A DNA stretch of 64,000 nucleotides from assembly GCA_014529385.2 (NCBI GenBank), contig CM043958.1, positions 118,913,018 through 118,977,017 of the forward strand, read 5' to 3'. The first letter of the stretch is position 1; every line of letters begins with the position of its first letter. Origin of the DNA: Adiantum capillus-veneris. Taxonomy: Eukaryota; Streptophyta; Polypodiopsida; Polypodiales; Pteridaceae. Under the pieces are notes generated by a model. It worked only from the letters and a program-made list of their open reading frames with translations, was not told the DNA's origin and did no database searches. A program made the position numbers and the translations under genes. This document shows, one piece after another, positions 34,551-47,613 of this stretch.

Positions 34551-34700
34551 TTGATAGCACTAGAATACCCATTCTATAAGGCTTTTCACAATTTAGAACT
34601 CTTTCAAGCTGGTGCTATTTCCTTTTCTCATCTTGTTTGTTCGATGCACTTTCCCAAATTGAATAGCTTTTATGTCTAGTGAAACCTCTTTATTGGCAAT

Positions 34701-34704
<4 letters not shown>

Positions 34705-34749
<45 letters not shown>
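34705..34749. repeat. (GA)n microsatellite
   Basis: About 22 uninterrupted GA units. Confidence 0.95.
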
Positions 34750-34750
<1 letters not shown>

Positions 34751-34997
34751 AAAAGTGATTGTTATGACTTGTTTATTGAACATGTAAGGTAACCCTTGCA
34801 CCAAACGGGATCATTGTTGATAGGTTTATGTCCCCCCCGCCCCCCCCACAACACAAATAGTTCAATGTGCAACTATTTGAGAAAACTCCTACTCCTCTTT
34901 GAAGTTACGTGGTTGTGTGGGTTAGTCTTCTAAGAAAATCAAGTATGAGTGGGACTACCCGTAATTGTATATACTTAGAGGACCTGAATATGGACGC

Positions 34998-34998
<1 letters not shown>

Positions 34999-35031
<33 letters not shown>

Positions 35032-35111
35032 CAGAAAGTCTCTTGTGAAAAGAGAGATTGCATGAAGAGAGAGGGACAGAGAGCACAGAGCGACACTTCT
35101 ATGAAAAGACA

Positions 35112-35154
<43 letters not shown>
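34999..35154. repeat. Paired (GA)n and (CT)n tracts
   Basis: GA at 34999-35028 and CT at 35116-35154 are complementary to each other, with purine-rich DNA between them. As RNA or single-stranded DNA the pair could fold into a stem of about 15 bp or more around a 90-base loop. Confidence 0.85.
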
Positions 35155-35158
<4 letters not shown>

Positions 35159-35734
35159 GCATGAGAGACAAGAAGAAAGAGAGGGTCAATTGATGCTGTA
35201 AGGCCTTCAACTTGTCTACCCATTAGTCCCTGGGTTTCATATAATTGGCAAAAAGATTAACTTTCCATTTTTATTGGAACATAAATGTGGAGATGATGTA
35301 TTAGAAAGCAACAAAAAAAATTAGAATAGGAGCAATGCCCTTACAACATGTACAAAGGAACTATTCCCTATTCTTGGGACCTTTTAAGGAGGGACCGCCA
35401 CTTTGCAGGAAGGGAGAGATTAGGCCATTTTCTCTTTGTGAGGAGACGATTGGTGATTACACATCCCACCCTCCAAGTGTTAATCGAGGCAATGGAGAGG
35501 ACAAGGCAAATAGGTAAGGAAGTCCCTCAACTTACATGGCCCACTCCAAAAGTTTAGCATTCCTTTGAAGCCATATAATTAAAGTTGGTTTTTAATCCTT
35601 ACCTAATTCATTACTTAAAGAAGATTTATGGGGCATTGTAAAGGTGGCCTTTTCCTTCTCTTTTTTTGGGTGGTGGATTCCTAGGTGCATAAGAATGTTC
35701 TTCAATTTCTTTTGGACTTTAGATAATTGACTCA
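35155..35734. other. No gene recognised
   Basis: Frames of 60-70 codons near 35335-35557 show no known domain and overlap each other in two frames. Nothing further could be supported. Confidence 0.35.
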
Positions 35735-35891
35735 TCTATACTAATAGATAAAAGGGGAGGGAATTCCGGCTCCCCCTTGCCACACGTCAAAAGCTGCTTC
35801 AACCGATGGGTGTGGCTTGCAGCTCGAGGAGCACAGCAACGCGCGCACGCGTGCACACACACAGAGGCGATGAAGCCGCCGGCTATACTAG
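35735..35891 (+). mobile_element. Candidate mini-Helitron, 157 bp
   Basis: It starts TCTATACTAATAGATAAAAG directly after an A, and ends GGCTATACTAG directly before a T. Known Helitrons begin TC, end CTRR and insert between A and T. A GC-rich palindrome (GCACGCGTGC) and a weak AGCC/GGCT stem precede the CTAG end. The first 60 bases match the inverted copy at 36460-36522. Confidence 0.45.
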
Positions 35892-36377
35892 TGGTGCCTA
35901 ATACTTTGTTTCATGGGATTAAAATTGTGTAAATGTATTCTATATGGCATCTTTGATCAAATTTAGTATTGCTATAATGAATTTGTTTCAAGGTACAATG
36001 CTAGCACACTACACCACACCTTGTGGCTTTGCTAGACTTTTAGTGACATTCTAGATTATACTGTGACCAAGTGGAAGTGAAGACGAGAAAGAGAAAAAGA
36101 GAGGGAAAGATGTGGGGACAAAGGGGATAAAGTGTGAAAAGGCTGGCAAAAAATGATGAGCTCCACTCTTTACCTACTCCATAAGTGCAATTGAAATTGC
36201 CTTCAAAAAGATGAAAGCATGCCAATTGGCCACTAAACTCACAGCTAGAAAACTTGTAGAGCAAGAAAGCATTAAAATCCTCTTAGACATGTACACAATG
36301 ATCAAATACTCTATGTACATAGTGATCGAGTATTGAGGATTAAGGATCATAAATGACAACTTTAGTATTCAACTTAA

Positions 36378-36418
<41 letters not shown>

Positions 36419-36522
36419 CTGTGTTCGTCGGAGGCAATAGGCCACACTACCACTTCAAGGCGGAGTTGACACATGTCCATGGGAAGGGGCCGGAATCCCT
36501 TCCCCATTTATAGTAGTATAGA
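36378..36522 (-). mobile_element. Second Helitron-like 5' end, truncated at (CT)n
   Basis: The minus strand reads TCTATACTACTATAAATGGG after an A, then GGGATTCCGGCCCCTTCCCA and GACATGTGTCAAC, parallel to the element at 35735 (GGGAATTCCGGCTCCCCCTTG, CACACGTCAAAAGC). It runs into a CT tract (about 36380-36415) without a recognisable 3' end. Confidence 0.45.
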
Positions 36523-36531
36523 TAGTATATG

Positions 36532-36535
<4 letters not shown>

Positions 36536-36587
<52 letters not shown>

Positions 36588-36612
36588 AAACACCACACAC
36601 ACACACACACCT
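36536..36612. repeat. Compound (CT)n(CA)n microsatellite
   Basis: About 14 CT units followed by about 13 CA units and a short interrupted CA tail. Confidence 0.95.
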
Positions 36613-37164
36613 TCCCATATAGAAAACTAAAAATTTGTGTTATTGAGACCCCACGTAACCAAGGGTGTATGCTTTTTCGACTTCATTAGGCCTTCACAAG
36701 AATAAAAACTGTGTTAATGAGACCCCACATAACGAAGGAGGATGCTTTTTTGCCTGTATAAGGCTTTAGTAATACCCTTGTTACTCTTGGGAGCAATTTT
36801 GGGCCATTGGATTATGCTTTTTGTGAGCAAGTGTGGACCATTGAATTAAGCTAGTCAAATAGGGCTACATGGCAAAATCAATGTTTTTTCTAGTTTTGAT
36901 ACAGTATAGGAGAGAGGCATTAACTAGGGGGCCACAGACTCCCTCTCATCATCTTATTTATTGTTTAAGAGGGGGCATTATCGTAGGGCCACACACATTC
37001 TCTGATCATATTATATAGGCCATTGTGACTATTCACCATGTTATTTGTAGAATGTCCTTGTGAAAATGTTTTGCTAGGTACCAATGAGCCTATTTATCTA
37101 AATCATACGTTTCAGCCTCTGTGAGGTAAATAAGAGGATGATGCTATCAATCAAGCATCTATTT

Positions 37165-37166
<2 letters not shown>
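36613..37166. other. No gene recognised; diverged duplications
   Basis: GTGTTATTGAGACCCCACGTAACCAAGG (shortened to its blocks) recurs about 65 bases later as GTTAATGAGACCCCACATAACGAAGG. A GGCCACA...CTCTCATCATCTTATTTA-like block also recurs. No coding sense was seen. Confidence 0.45.
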
Positions 37167-37167
<1 letters not shown>

Positions 37168-37222
<55 letters not shown>

Positions 37223-37229
37223 TGTGTGT
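37168..37229. repeat. Compound (CT)n(GT)n microsatellite
   Basis: About 19 CT units followed directly by about 12 GT units. Confidence 0.95.
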
Positions 37230-37816
37230 ACGCGTGCGAGCACACGTACACTCTTTTTGTGGAAATCCTAGCTATTATATTCTGCTCGTTGGACCTCTTT
37301 CTTCGTTTGGAACAACCAAGCCATTACATAAATGCAGATGTTCTTTTTTGTCTCTCTATCTCCTCTTTTAAGGTGGATACAAACCCACGTGAGATAAATT
37401 CTCCTTCACGTTATTTCTTTAGGTGTAGTTTTGGGGTTTCCAGTTATCATGGAGTAAGGAGGCAAGAAGAGGCAACAAGTGGCAAATGTACTAGGGCACT
37501 ATTTATCATGAATCATGTACACTATAATCCACCTATTCCTAGAGACCCCCCCCCCCCCCCCCCCCAAAGGGTCTATGCAAGAATTATACAATTTACACTT
37601 CTCCATCCATATAACAATTTCAATATGCATCACAGTGCGGAAGCAATAAGATAGAGAATGAGTTTTCAATGCCCGATTTAACATGGAGATTAAGCCATGA
37701 GCTCGACTCCATCCAGAGGCACTTATCGACTAGTGCTACCCCTGATTGTGTGTGAATGAAAGCGTAAAAAGAAATGACCAAGTGGAAGGTGAATATATGG
37801 ATACATCGCATTGCGG

Positions 37817-37817
<1 letters not shown>

Positions 37818-37858
<41 letters not shown>
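37818..37858. repeat. (GA)n microsatellite
   Basis: About 20 GA units, shortly before the retroelement derivative that begins near 37895. Confidence 0.95.
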
Positions 37859-37860
<2 letters not shown>

Positions 37861-37894
37861 GTGACCCTTGAACAACAATTAAAGACCGTTTGGA

Positions 37895-40068
<2,174 letters not shown>

Positions 40069-40490
40069 ATGGTTAGTGTTAAAAGTCCTTTGACCTTAAG
40101 CATTATCTTGAGGTGGGAACCCGACCTAAACTTGTCTTTGACCTTAAGCAAGCTAGGGATGTGCTTGAGGTGGGAACCCGACCTAAACTTGCCTTTGACC
40201 TTAGGCAAGCTAGGGCTGAGCTTGAGGTGGGAACTCTACCTAAGGTGCTTTTCATGCTTGATGACTAAGGTACTTGAGGTACTTGTCATACTTAATGAGA
40301 AAGTTGCTTGAGAAGCGTCCCATGCATGGGGGGTAAGATGCTTGAGTCAAAAAGAGACCTTACACACTTAATGAGGAAGTTGCTTGAGAAGCTTCCTATG
40401 CATGGGGGGTAAGATGCTTGAGTCAAAAAGAGACCCTAAACACTTAATGAGGAAGTTGCTTGAGAAGCTTCCTATGCATAAAAGTCCCAA
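40069..40490. repeat. Two tandem arrays, 57-bp and 76-bp units
   Basis: Three units starting CTTGAGGTGGGAACCCGACC lie at about 40107, 40164 and 40221 (period 57). They are followed by an array with CTTAATGAG at 40291, 40367 and 40443 (period 76) containing GAAGTTGCTTGAGAAGC and ATGCATGGGGGGTAAGATGC. The frames found across them are by-products of the repeats. Confidence 0.85.
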
Positions 40491-41539
40491 ATTTAGGGGA
40501 ATCTTTGACCTAAACTTCCACTCACCCAAGGGACACCCCTTTTCTAAAAGGGCACATGGGACACATGTCAGACTCTCACTAAGCTTAACCACATGGTGTG
40601 CTTGAATGCTATTGGTTGGGCTAAAGAGGGGTCCAATGAGCTTCTACTTCCATCCAACAAATATTTAGATATTTTCAAGCTCTCTCTCTCTCTCTCTCTA
40701 AGGGATAAGGAGGACACTTGTCAAAAGACTACCCATGTACTTGACTGCATGCTGCATATGATTGGCTAGGGGGAGAGGGGTCCAATGAGCTTGCAACATG
40801 TAGAAATTTTGCCCAAAGCAAGGAAGGGGGGTTCTAGGGGGATATACTCGACACACTCACTCATTTGCGGGGGCATTCTCACTTGGTTAAAGTTGAGGAA
40901 CACCACCTCCTTCTCCAAGCTTGTGAGAAGTGAGAGCCTACATCAACACTCTTGGCTATGGAATGCAAATCCAACCAAGAGCCATGCTTCAATGCTTAAT
41001 CTTTCCATCTTCTCCATCTCCATTACTATGCTATTATGTATGCTAGCAAGAAGAGTAATGATAAGTGAGGAACTATTTCTTTCTCCTATGAAATGTTTCT
41101 TCTTCCTCTTCCCTACCCTCATTCCCCGCTAGCTCTCTCCACCTTTGAAGGTGTTTGAAGACTTGGGACTGAGGCTTGGGATAGATGCTTTCTACAAAGT
41201 TTATGTTATGTTTCTGATGCATGAAGCTTTCCATCTTCATTGCATCACCTAGGTCACAAGGAACACAAAGATTGTATTGTACCAAGTCTCTCTTGATGGG
41301 AGAAACTATAATACAAATGCCTATTGGAGGGGGGACCGCCTCCGTATGAATCCGGTCCTCAACTATTGTCATGTTCTCTAAACTCTCTCTCTTGCAAAAG
41401 TATTGTTCATGCCAAGTTAACTAAGTACCATGTTTATGTTGCTACCATCAATTAAGTTCACCAGCTATGCTCACAAAAGTAATCTCACAAAAGTGCTTCA
41501 TCTAATTTCCTAATTCCGCTACTGTCAAAGTTCCTAGGC
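40491..41539. other. No gene recognised; diverged 170-bp duplication
   Basis: AGAGGGGTCCAATGAGCTT occurs near 40627 and 40774, preceded in both cases by a TGGCTAGGG/TGGTTGGGC block and a CACATG/CTTGTCA block. A short CT run is at 40681-40699. The rest may be the interior of the element whose LTR starts at 41797. Confidence 0.4.
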
Positions 41540-41671
41540 CATTTCCATTACATTCTTTCTGAATTTAGATCTGGCAATAGCCCTATAATGACATCATCAG
41601 ATGTTGCAGCTTGGGGCTTGGATGTGACAAACATAAAGTTCATCATCAATGATGACTTTCATGGATCATAG
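41540..41671 (+). pseudogene. DEAD-box RNA helicase fragment
   Basis: The frame reads ILSEFRSGNSPIM, then SDVAAWGLDVTNIKFIIND and DFHGS, then a stop. This matches the C-terminal helicase domain of p68/DBP2-type DEAD-box RNA helicases: the region before motif V, motif V itself (consensus DVAARGLD, Arg here Trp) and the following INYDFP stretch. Motif VI and the rest are absent. Only about 44 residues remain. The fragment lies 115 bases upstream of a polypurine tract and LTR, so it may have been captured by a retroelement. Confidence 0.75.
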
Positions 41672-41784
41672 TTCTTGTTGTGGTTTGACAAAGTACAAGC
41701 AGTGGAGCACAAAAAAAAACAAGAATGACAACAAAAACCGCACCGACATTGACAACCAAGTCATGTCAGGGATGACATGAATTC

Positions 41785-41796
41785 GGAGGGGGGGAG
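41785..41796 (+). other. Polypurine tract
   Basis: GGAGGGGGGGAG stands directly before TG at 41797. Confidence 0.65.
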
Positions 41797-42149
41797 TGTT
41801 GACCCATGGGTCAACAACACGGCATAACTCAATTTTTGTACCAAAGCCTTATTTTTTGAGAATTATGAAATGATGCGGATTATGGTTTAAAACATCATCT
41901 GCAATGAGTAGCTAGTCTGCTGCAAAAGACGAGGTGCAATGGCCTTTCTAGATTGTAAATATAAAGCCATTTTACCCCTTGAACTCTATTTTAGGTTTAA
42001 CCTATGGTAACCTTAGTATATAAGGTACTAGGTCATTTTGTAAAGACAACTTTTATCATAATCAAGTTTTAAGCTATCGTCGACTGTGTGTGGGAGAGAA
42101 AGAGAGAGCGTTGTCGGGGATAATGGTTTCGCGAGGTGAGCCGTCAACA
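41797..42149 (+). mobile_element. LTR, 353 bp (3' LTR or solo)
   Basis: Begins TGTTGACCC and ends CCGTCAACA, so the ends are short inverted repeats (TGTTGAC/GTCAACA). It is preceded by a polypurine tract, and has a TATATAAGG promoter-like box at about 42017. The first bases contain an 18-base perfect palindrome, GTTGACCCATGGGTCAAC (41798-41815). No partner LTR was found in the window. Confidence 0.6.
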
Positions 42150-42716
42150 CTAGGCTGCTCACTGTGGGAAATAAGAGAGACAAGATGCACAACACAAAGC
42201 AAAAGACTCTGATGACACCTTAAAAGCTTAAAATTGACAACTTGAATGCTTTAAGCTGCTAATGATTGTCCAAAGAGGAATTCAATTACAAGTGTTTGCC
42301 GTTAACAGTGCTCATAGAGTTAAGAGAGTTTAGTGCTTCCTAATTCAACCAAGACTGCAAATCTTTCTCTTATGCCTTCCATTAGAAATTTTTGAAGCTA
42401 ATTAGGAAGGAAGTATGGAGAAAATTCCCTGCATGATGCCCTTGTATCTCTCAAGTACGATAGAGGGAGAGGTTATCCTCTCTCTTTCTTGCCTTACTGC
42501 CCCTCATGCCATAAAACTCCTCTTCCCTTGCTATTTACCTTCATACTGAGATGCCCTTATTACTTCCTTATCCACCAAAGTCAAGAGGGATCGTGCTTGT
42601 TTGAAACCCTTAAGGTAGAGAGGAGATTCTTCCATGCCATGGTTCCTCGCTGAGCTTATTGACCTTTGCTTGCTTCACTAAGTCGACAAAGAGAGAGATG
42701 GATTGCAAGAGAGCTT

Positions 42717-42719
<3 letters not shown>
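42150..42719. other. No gene recognised
   Basis: No domain or repeat was recognised. Confidence 0.35.
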
Positions 42720-42795
<76 letters not shown>

Positions 42796-42960
42796 ATATT
42801 GTTTCCCGACTTCGTATCCTCCTGCTCTTCTCTTCCCTTCCACCCAATACTTTCTTCATGCCTTCCTTGATCATGCCAAGAGAGATAGGGCAAGCCCCTC
42901 AACTTTCCGAGGTTGAGTGAGAAAGCAAGATTGAGAGACAGAGAGAGAGAGAGAGAGAGC
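42720..42960. repeat. (GA)n microsatellites
   Basis: A GA run of about 36 units (42720-42791) and a shorter one (about 42936-42960), with pyrimidine-rich DNA between. Confidence 0.95.
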
Positions 42961-43651
42961 AAGAGAGTGTTGTCAAGCTCTTTCTTTGACCCCTAGCTCC
43001 TTTTCCTTCTGGTTCTTCTCCTTTGAGAGTTCGCTTCGCTTCTCCTCTTCTCCCTTATCTTCCCCGCTACACACCCCTTATCTTCTTACTTTTTTAAAAT
43101 GGTCCTCTCCCCTTAAGCAAAACGACGGTGCCACCGTTGCTAAGGGCGTGTGAATTAAGATGATGATGTGGTAGACCGACGATATGACCACCACCAAACC
43201 GCTCGGGAATGGCACCAGAATGGGTGGCACATCCTGCTGGTCGATTCTTGCTTCATGCTCGACAGTGTCCGAGCCCTGTATAGCCGAGTGCGAGCTCCTT
43301 CTCTTCCACCTCTGCGTCGTTCACTGCCTGCACCATAGCCTCCCCTTTTTTTTTCCTTCTCTTTACACTCATTTTCCCTATTTTAACCAATGGGTGGCCA
43401 AATTCATTGAGTTCATGGGCGGGTGGCCCTCAAAGGGCACCACATTTGGCATGCACTTCGACCAAGGCATGGCATAACTCGTCATTTATTTGCAGCAGCC
43501 CTTGATTGAAATTATAATCGTGAATTTTTTTGCCCATTTAATGTCTTGCATGGTGCCACTTGCCCTTAAGATACAAGCGTACGTGATTGCATTTGGAGAG
43601 TTGTCCTCTCTTTGCATTTGTTTAAAATAGCCAGCTTCCTGGTCCTACCTC
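42961..43651. other. No gene recognised; somewhat GC-richer
   Basis: An open frame of 97 codons at 43184-43477 shows no known domain. Base composition is closer to coding DNA than its surroundings, but nothing else supports a gene. Confidence 0.3.
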
Positions 43652-44468
43652 TGTTGGGTATATCCCACGATCATTGCATTCCAAAAGACGACATTTTGGA
43701 CATGAAGTTCTTCAAGCACTTATTGCCCTCTAGGCATTACCAAGAATAACCTTTAGGCTACATCCCCGCCAAGCATTGTCAAATTACCATATTTCGCATA
43801 CATACCGTCCACCGTAGTGCTAAGCACAACTCTGGAAGCATACCCCATTATCAATGCACTACAAGAGATGACATTTTGGGCGATGCTCCTTGATTGATTA
43901 TTGCCCTATTAAGTGAGCGCTTTCCAAAACCTGGTCGATACCCAAAAACCCCCAGTTGGCACACTCCCTGAGGTGACCAAACTGGTATGAATCTGCCCCC
44001 CTGTGAAACTTAAACTATTAATATCTTGGCAACTAGAGCTCCAATTGCCAATATGAAAAGACCGACGTGCTCCACAAGACGAGCACTTCGGGCCCATGCA
44101 TTCACTTCATCCTTGATCCCTCATCTACAATTGTCCAATCCAATACATATCTGCAATCAATCCCAACTTCAAACTGGCATAACTTCTTCACCATAGCTCC
44201 AATTGACGAGCCCCGTAAAGACATGTCCATAGAGCAACTTGAGTACTGCAATTCTAATCCATAAACTTCCATTTACCTCAGACATACCCACTTTTAGTAT
44301 CAACAACATAGGTTATGGCCCTTTAAAGGGGCATCTGACATACATTTAGCATCAAACCTTGCATGTTATCAAGCCCTGGCCACTACTCAATATACATATA
44401 GGCTTCAAAGAAGCTAAACTTGCAGCCCTTGGTCCTTTTTCCCATCATGGAAGCGGAGCGGCACAACA
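43652..44468 (-). mobile_element. Candidate 3' LTR of the minus-strand Ty3/gypsy element
   Basis: On the minus strand a purine-rich tract (CAGAGGGGGTGGA, about 44482-44469) is followed by TGTTGTGCCGCTCC at 44468. The other limit, chosen because it reads ...ATATACCCAACA, gives matching ends TGTTG/CAACA. No 5' partner was found to the right of 49.3 kb, so the outer limit is uncertain. Confidence 0.4.
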
Positions 44469-44521
44469 TCCACCCCCTCTGAACTTGCACATCCTCAGGC
44501 ATGTGCCAATCATATTTCCCT

Positions 44522-45950
44522 TTAATTTGGATCATCAAAAGCTTCATCAGACACATCATCCAATGCATACATATCATCATCATCCCTTGGCTGTTGATCT
44601 AAGATTTGATCCTCAAAATTAAACTCACCTTCCTGTTTCTTGAACAGCTTGATCCTTTTCCCTGCAAATAGGCACTCTAAGCTCAATGCCATCGAGCTCA
44701 CATAATTTAGATGTTGCATTGTCATAAACATGAAGTACAATATATGGTCCAAACCACCACTTGACCATCTTTCGCATAGCAAAATACTGGTTTTCCAAGC
44801 TATTGTCATAAACAAGTACTCAATCTCCATCTTTGATAGCATAAGGCCGTAGCCTATGCTTCTCATCAAATGCTGCTTTATTATTCAACCTTGCCTCCTT
44901 GAACTTTTCTTTGGCCTTATCAATATCTTCTTGACGCCTCTCAAGTTGGCGAATACGTAAAGCAAGCAGATATTTTGTAGAAATATCTATTTCCCATGGC
45001 ATTATAGTCCAAGACATAATTGCCTCCTCTGTAGGCATAATGGGTTTTTGTCAATGCATCAATTCAAATGGCATATAACCCATAACTGAATTATGCGCAG
45101 TGTGATCAACCCATAAAGCAACAGGTAGCAACTTAGGCCAATCACTAATATGCCCTCGGCATGCCTTTGCTAAAACCTTAACAATAGGCGGATGCCCTCT
45201 TTCACTTTTCCCATTACCCTCTGGATTGTATGCCATATAGTAAGAGCCAATTTGATGCCCAAACGAGCAAAGAACTCACGAGCTTCATCTGCATCCAACT
45301 CTCCTCTGTCAGTAGTGATTTTTCCAACAAAATCATACCTAGAAATTACATCTTCAAGCAAAAATTCGCATACAACCCTTGTAGCCGTTGTATGCAAAGC
45401 TCTTCCTTCAACCTGATTAGTGAGACCTTCTCTAGCGAGAACAATATACCTCATCTATCAAACCCCCATTGGCATTGTAATCAAATCTACTACCCACTTA
45501 TAATGCATAGCTAGTGGATAAGTAGGATGTAATCCATCTCGATATTGTACATTAGAATACTGCTGGCATACTAAGCAAGTCTCCACAAATTGAGCAATAT
45601 CTTTATACATTCCCTTCCACCGATAGCGGTTCTTGATTTTGACAACAGTTGCCCATACTCCTCTGTGTCCAGCCCATAAGCTTTCATGAAAATCTTTAAT
45701 CACCTGTTGTTGAGTTGCCTTATTACAAACAACCCGTTGTGGTACCCCTCTTGAACGCTTTGGTTGCTTCCGTAGATGATCATCCTTTAAAAAGTAGCTA
45801 TAAGCTCTTTTCCTGATTCTCTTATACTCTTGATCACTCCACCCCTCTTGCTTGGTAAGAGTACTGAGGTAACGGCCTATCAAAATCCATTCTCCATCAT
45901 ACATATCTTTAGAAAAGACTTCAAAAACACGAACAACTTTCATGTAAATG
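44522..45950 (-). pseudogene. Ty3/gypsy integrase and C-terminal tail
   Basis: In sense order (right to left): QQQVIKDFHESLWAGHRG and FVETCLVCQQYS form the HHCC zinc-binding domain. KWVVDLITMP has the first catalytic Asp, KITTDRGELDADEAREF the second, and AYNPEGNGKSERGH the Glu region. GYMPFELMH, PTEEAIMSWTIMPWE and LALRIRQLERRQEDIDKAKE then form the C-terminal part. A tail with AGKRIKLFKKQ and an acidic end closes the polyprotein at 44522. At least three frame changes break it. Confidence 0.85.
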
Positions 45951-45959
45951 AGAAGAGGT

Positions 45960-46490
45960 GTAGAACTTTAAGCCCACATCATTAATAGTGGTAAGCATCT
46001 CCTCTTTATCTTCATATCTGGCCCTTGACAACATATCTGCAATAGGGTTATCTATGCCTGCAGTGTGACAAAACTCAGGGTTAAGAGACTTGATGATTAC
46101 TATCCATCACAACATTCCAATGTTTGGTGTAGTGCAGTTTGCAATCATCCCTATCAATGGTAAACAATCTGTCTCCACCACCACTAAGCACCTATGAAAT
46201 ATTCTTTGTCAGACCTCAGGGCAATAGCAACACCCCAAAGTTCTCTCTTACCTTGTGGGTAACCTCTTTGACGAGCATTAAGCACTTTTGCTCCAAATCG
46301 GATTGCGTATCTGTGACCATCTTCATCATCTTGATCTACAGCCGACCCGATATATGTAGGAATAGTGTCTTCGATTAAGATCACTGGCCTTCCACACTTA
46401 TAGATAACCTTTTCCAAGGTAGGGGCCTCGAGAAGCATCATTTTAAATTTTCTAGATGGCCATAGTATGAGCTTGTTCCCATACAAACCT
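45960..46490 (-). pseudogene. Ty3/gypsy RNase H
   Basis: Sense order: RPVILIEDTIPTYIGSAV carries the first catalytic Asp, YPQGKRELWGVA the Glu, CLVVVETDCLPLIGMI the second Asp, and HTAGIDNPIADMLSRARYED the last. One stop (WIV preceded by TGA) and a frame change near 46180 are present. Confidence 0.85.
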
Positions 46491-46769
46491 TTTACCCTTC
46501 CTTAGCAATTTATAAAGCGCTTCTGTAACATGAGCAAAGTGCGGCAATCAAATATGATAAAATACACATGCACCCAAAAACCTTTGAACCTCAATAACCG
46601 ATGTGCATGTTTCTTTCATCTTTTGTATAGCTTCAACTTTAGCCAGACTCGGTCAACTTCCATTCGGGCTACACATATGCCACACAATTAAAACCTCTTT
46701 AGCACCAAAAATTGATTTTGGCCCTGAAAGTGTTAAGTTAACTTCTTGAAGCCTAGATAAAATGGCATC

Positions 46770-47380
46770 ATAGTCAGCAATATGTTGGGCAACAAACTAT
46801 CGACACCCCCCTTTGATCTTTTACCTCATCTTTGAACCCTTCTTCACATCCCTTGATCAACAAATCATCGATGAAAGTCATAATAACATGAGGAATAAAA
46901 TCCCTTAGTACCTTATTCATACCATTCATCATATGAGCTACAGAGTTAGTAGCACCATGTGGTAGAGTGCACATCCTTACCAACCCGAGAGATGTACGCA
47001 TTGTAGTAGGATCCCTGCTCTCCGAAGCAAGCTAAAACTAATCATAACCTGAGTAAAGATCACCCATAGAGTAAATGGATCTTCCTGCAAAGGCTTCAAC
47101 AAACTCGTCCACTATTGGACCTGCACCCACATTGCGGATTGTTACCTTGTTGATTGGTTGAATATCCTGAATGAGCCTTAGGGTACCATTCTTCTTTGGA
47201 ACATTAAACCATTGATTAGAGTATGGTGTGCATGATGGTTCCAAAATGCCCATCCTTATCTTCTCATTTAACAAATCAATGAGTGAGCTTTGGATACTGG
47301 AATAGGGTGTAAACTCCATGGCATATAAGGAACAATAAATATAATCATAGGAGAAATAACATTTGGATGTGCACATCCAA
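46770..47380 (-). pseudogene. Ty3/gypsy reverse transcriptase
   Basis: Sense order: LLNEKIRMGILEPS, PKKNGTLRLIQDIQPINK, VDEFVEAFAGRSIYSMGDLY, then MRTSLGLVRMCTLPHGATNS and MTFIDDLLIKG, the FIDD being the catalytic box. Between 47000 and 47040 the frame changes, and the fingers-palm order is otherwise intact. The Leu-Val-Arg-Met-Cys-Thr motif is unlike the usual plant VMPFGLTNAP. Sequence downstream to 46490 is more decayed. Confidence 0.85.
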
Positions 47381-47613
47381 TCTCACCTTGCTCAAAAGCA
47401 AAGGCTTTACCATGTTTTCCAAGCATCTCTCAAAAGCATTTGATCTCCTCTTCAGTAAGGAAATCCTCCTCTCTAATGTTCAGTTGCTTCAATGTCTCTT
47501 CAGTGAACTTATGCCCAATGTTCTTTGGATCTCTCAGTATAGGCTGGCGAGAAGCTTTCTCCATTACTCCATCACTTCCTTCTGGCAAAGGTGTAGCCAC
47601 CAGCCTCACCTTC

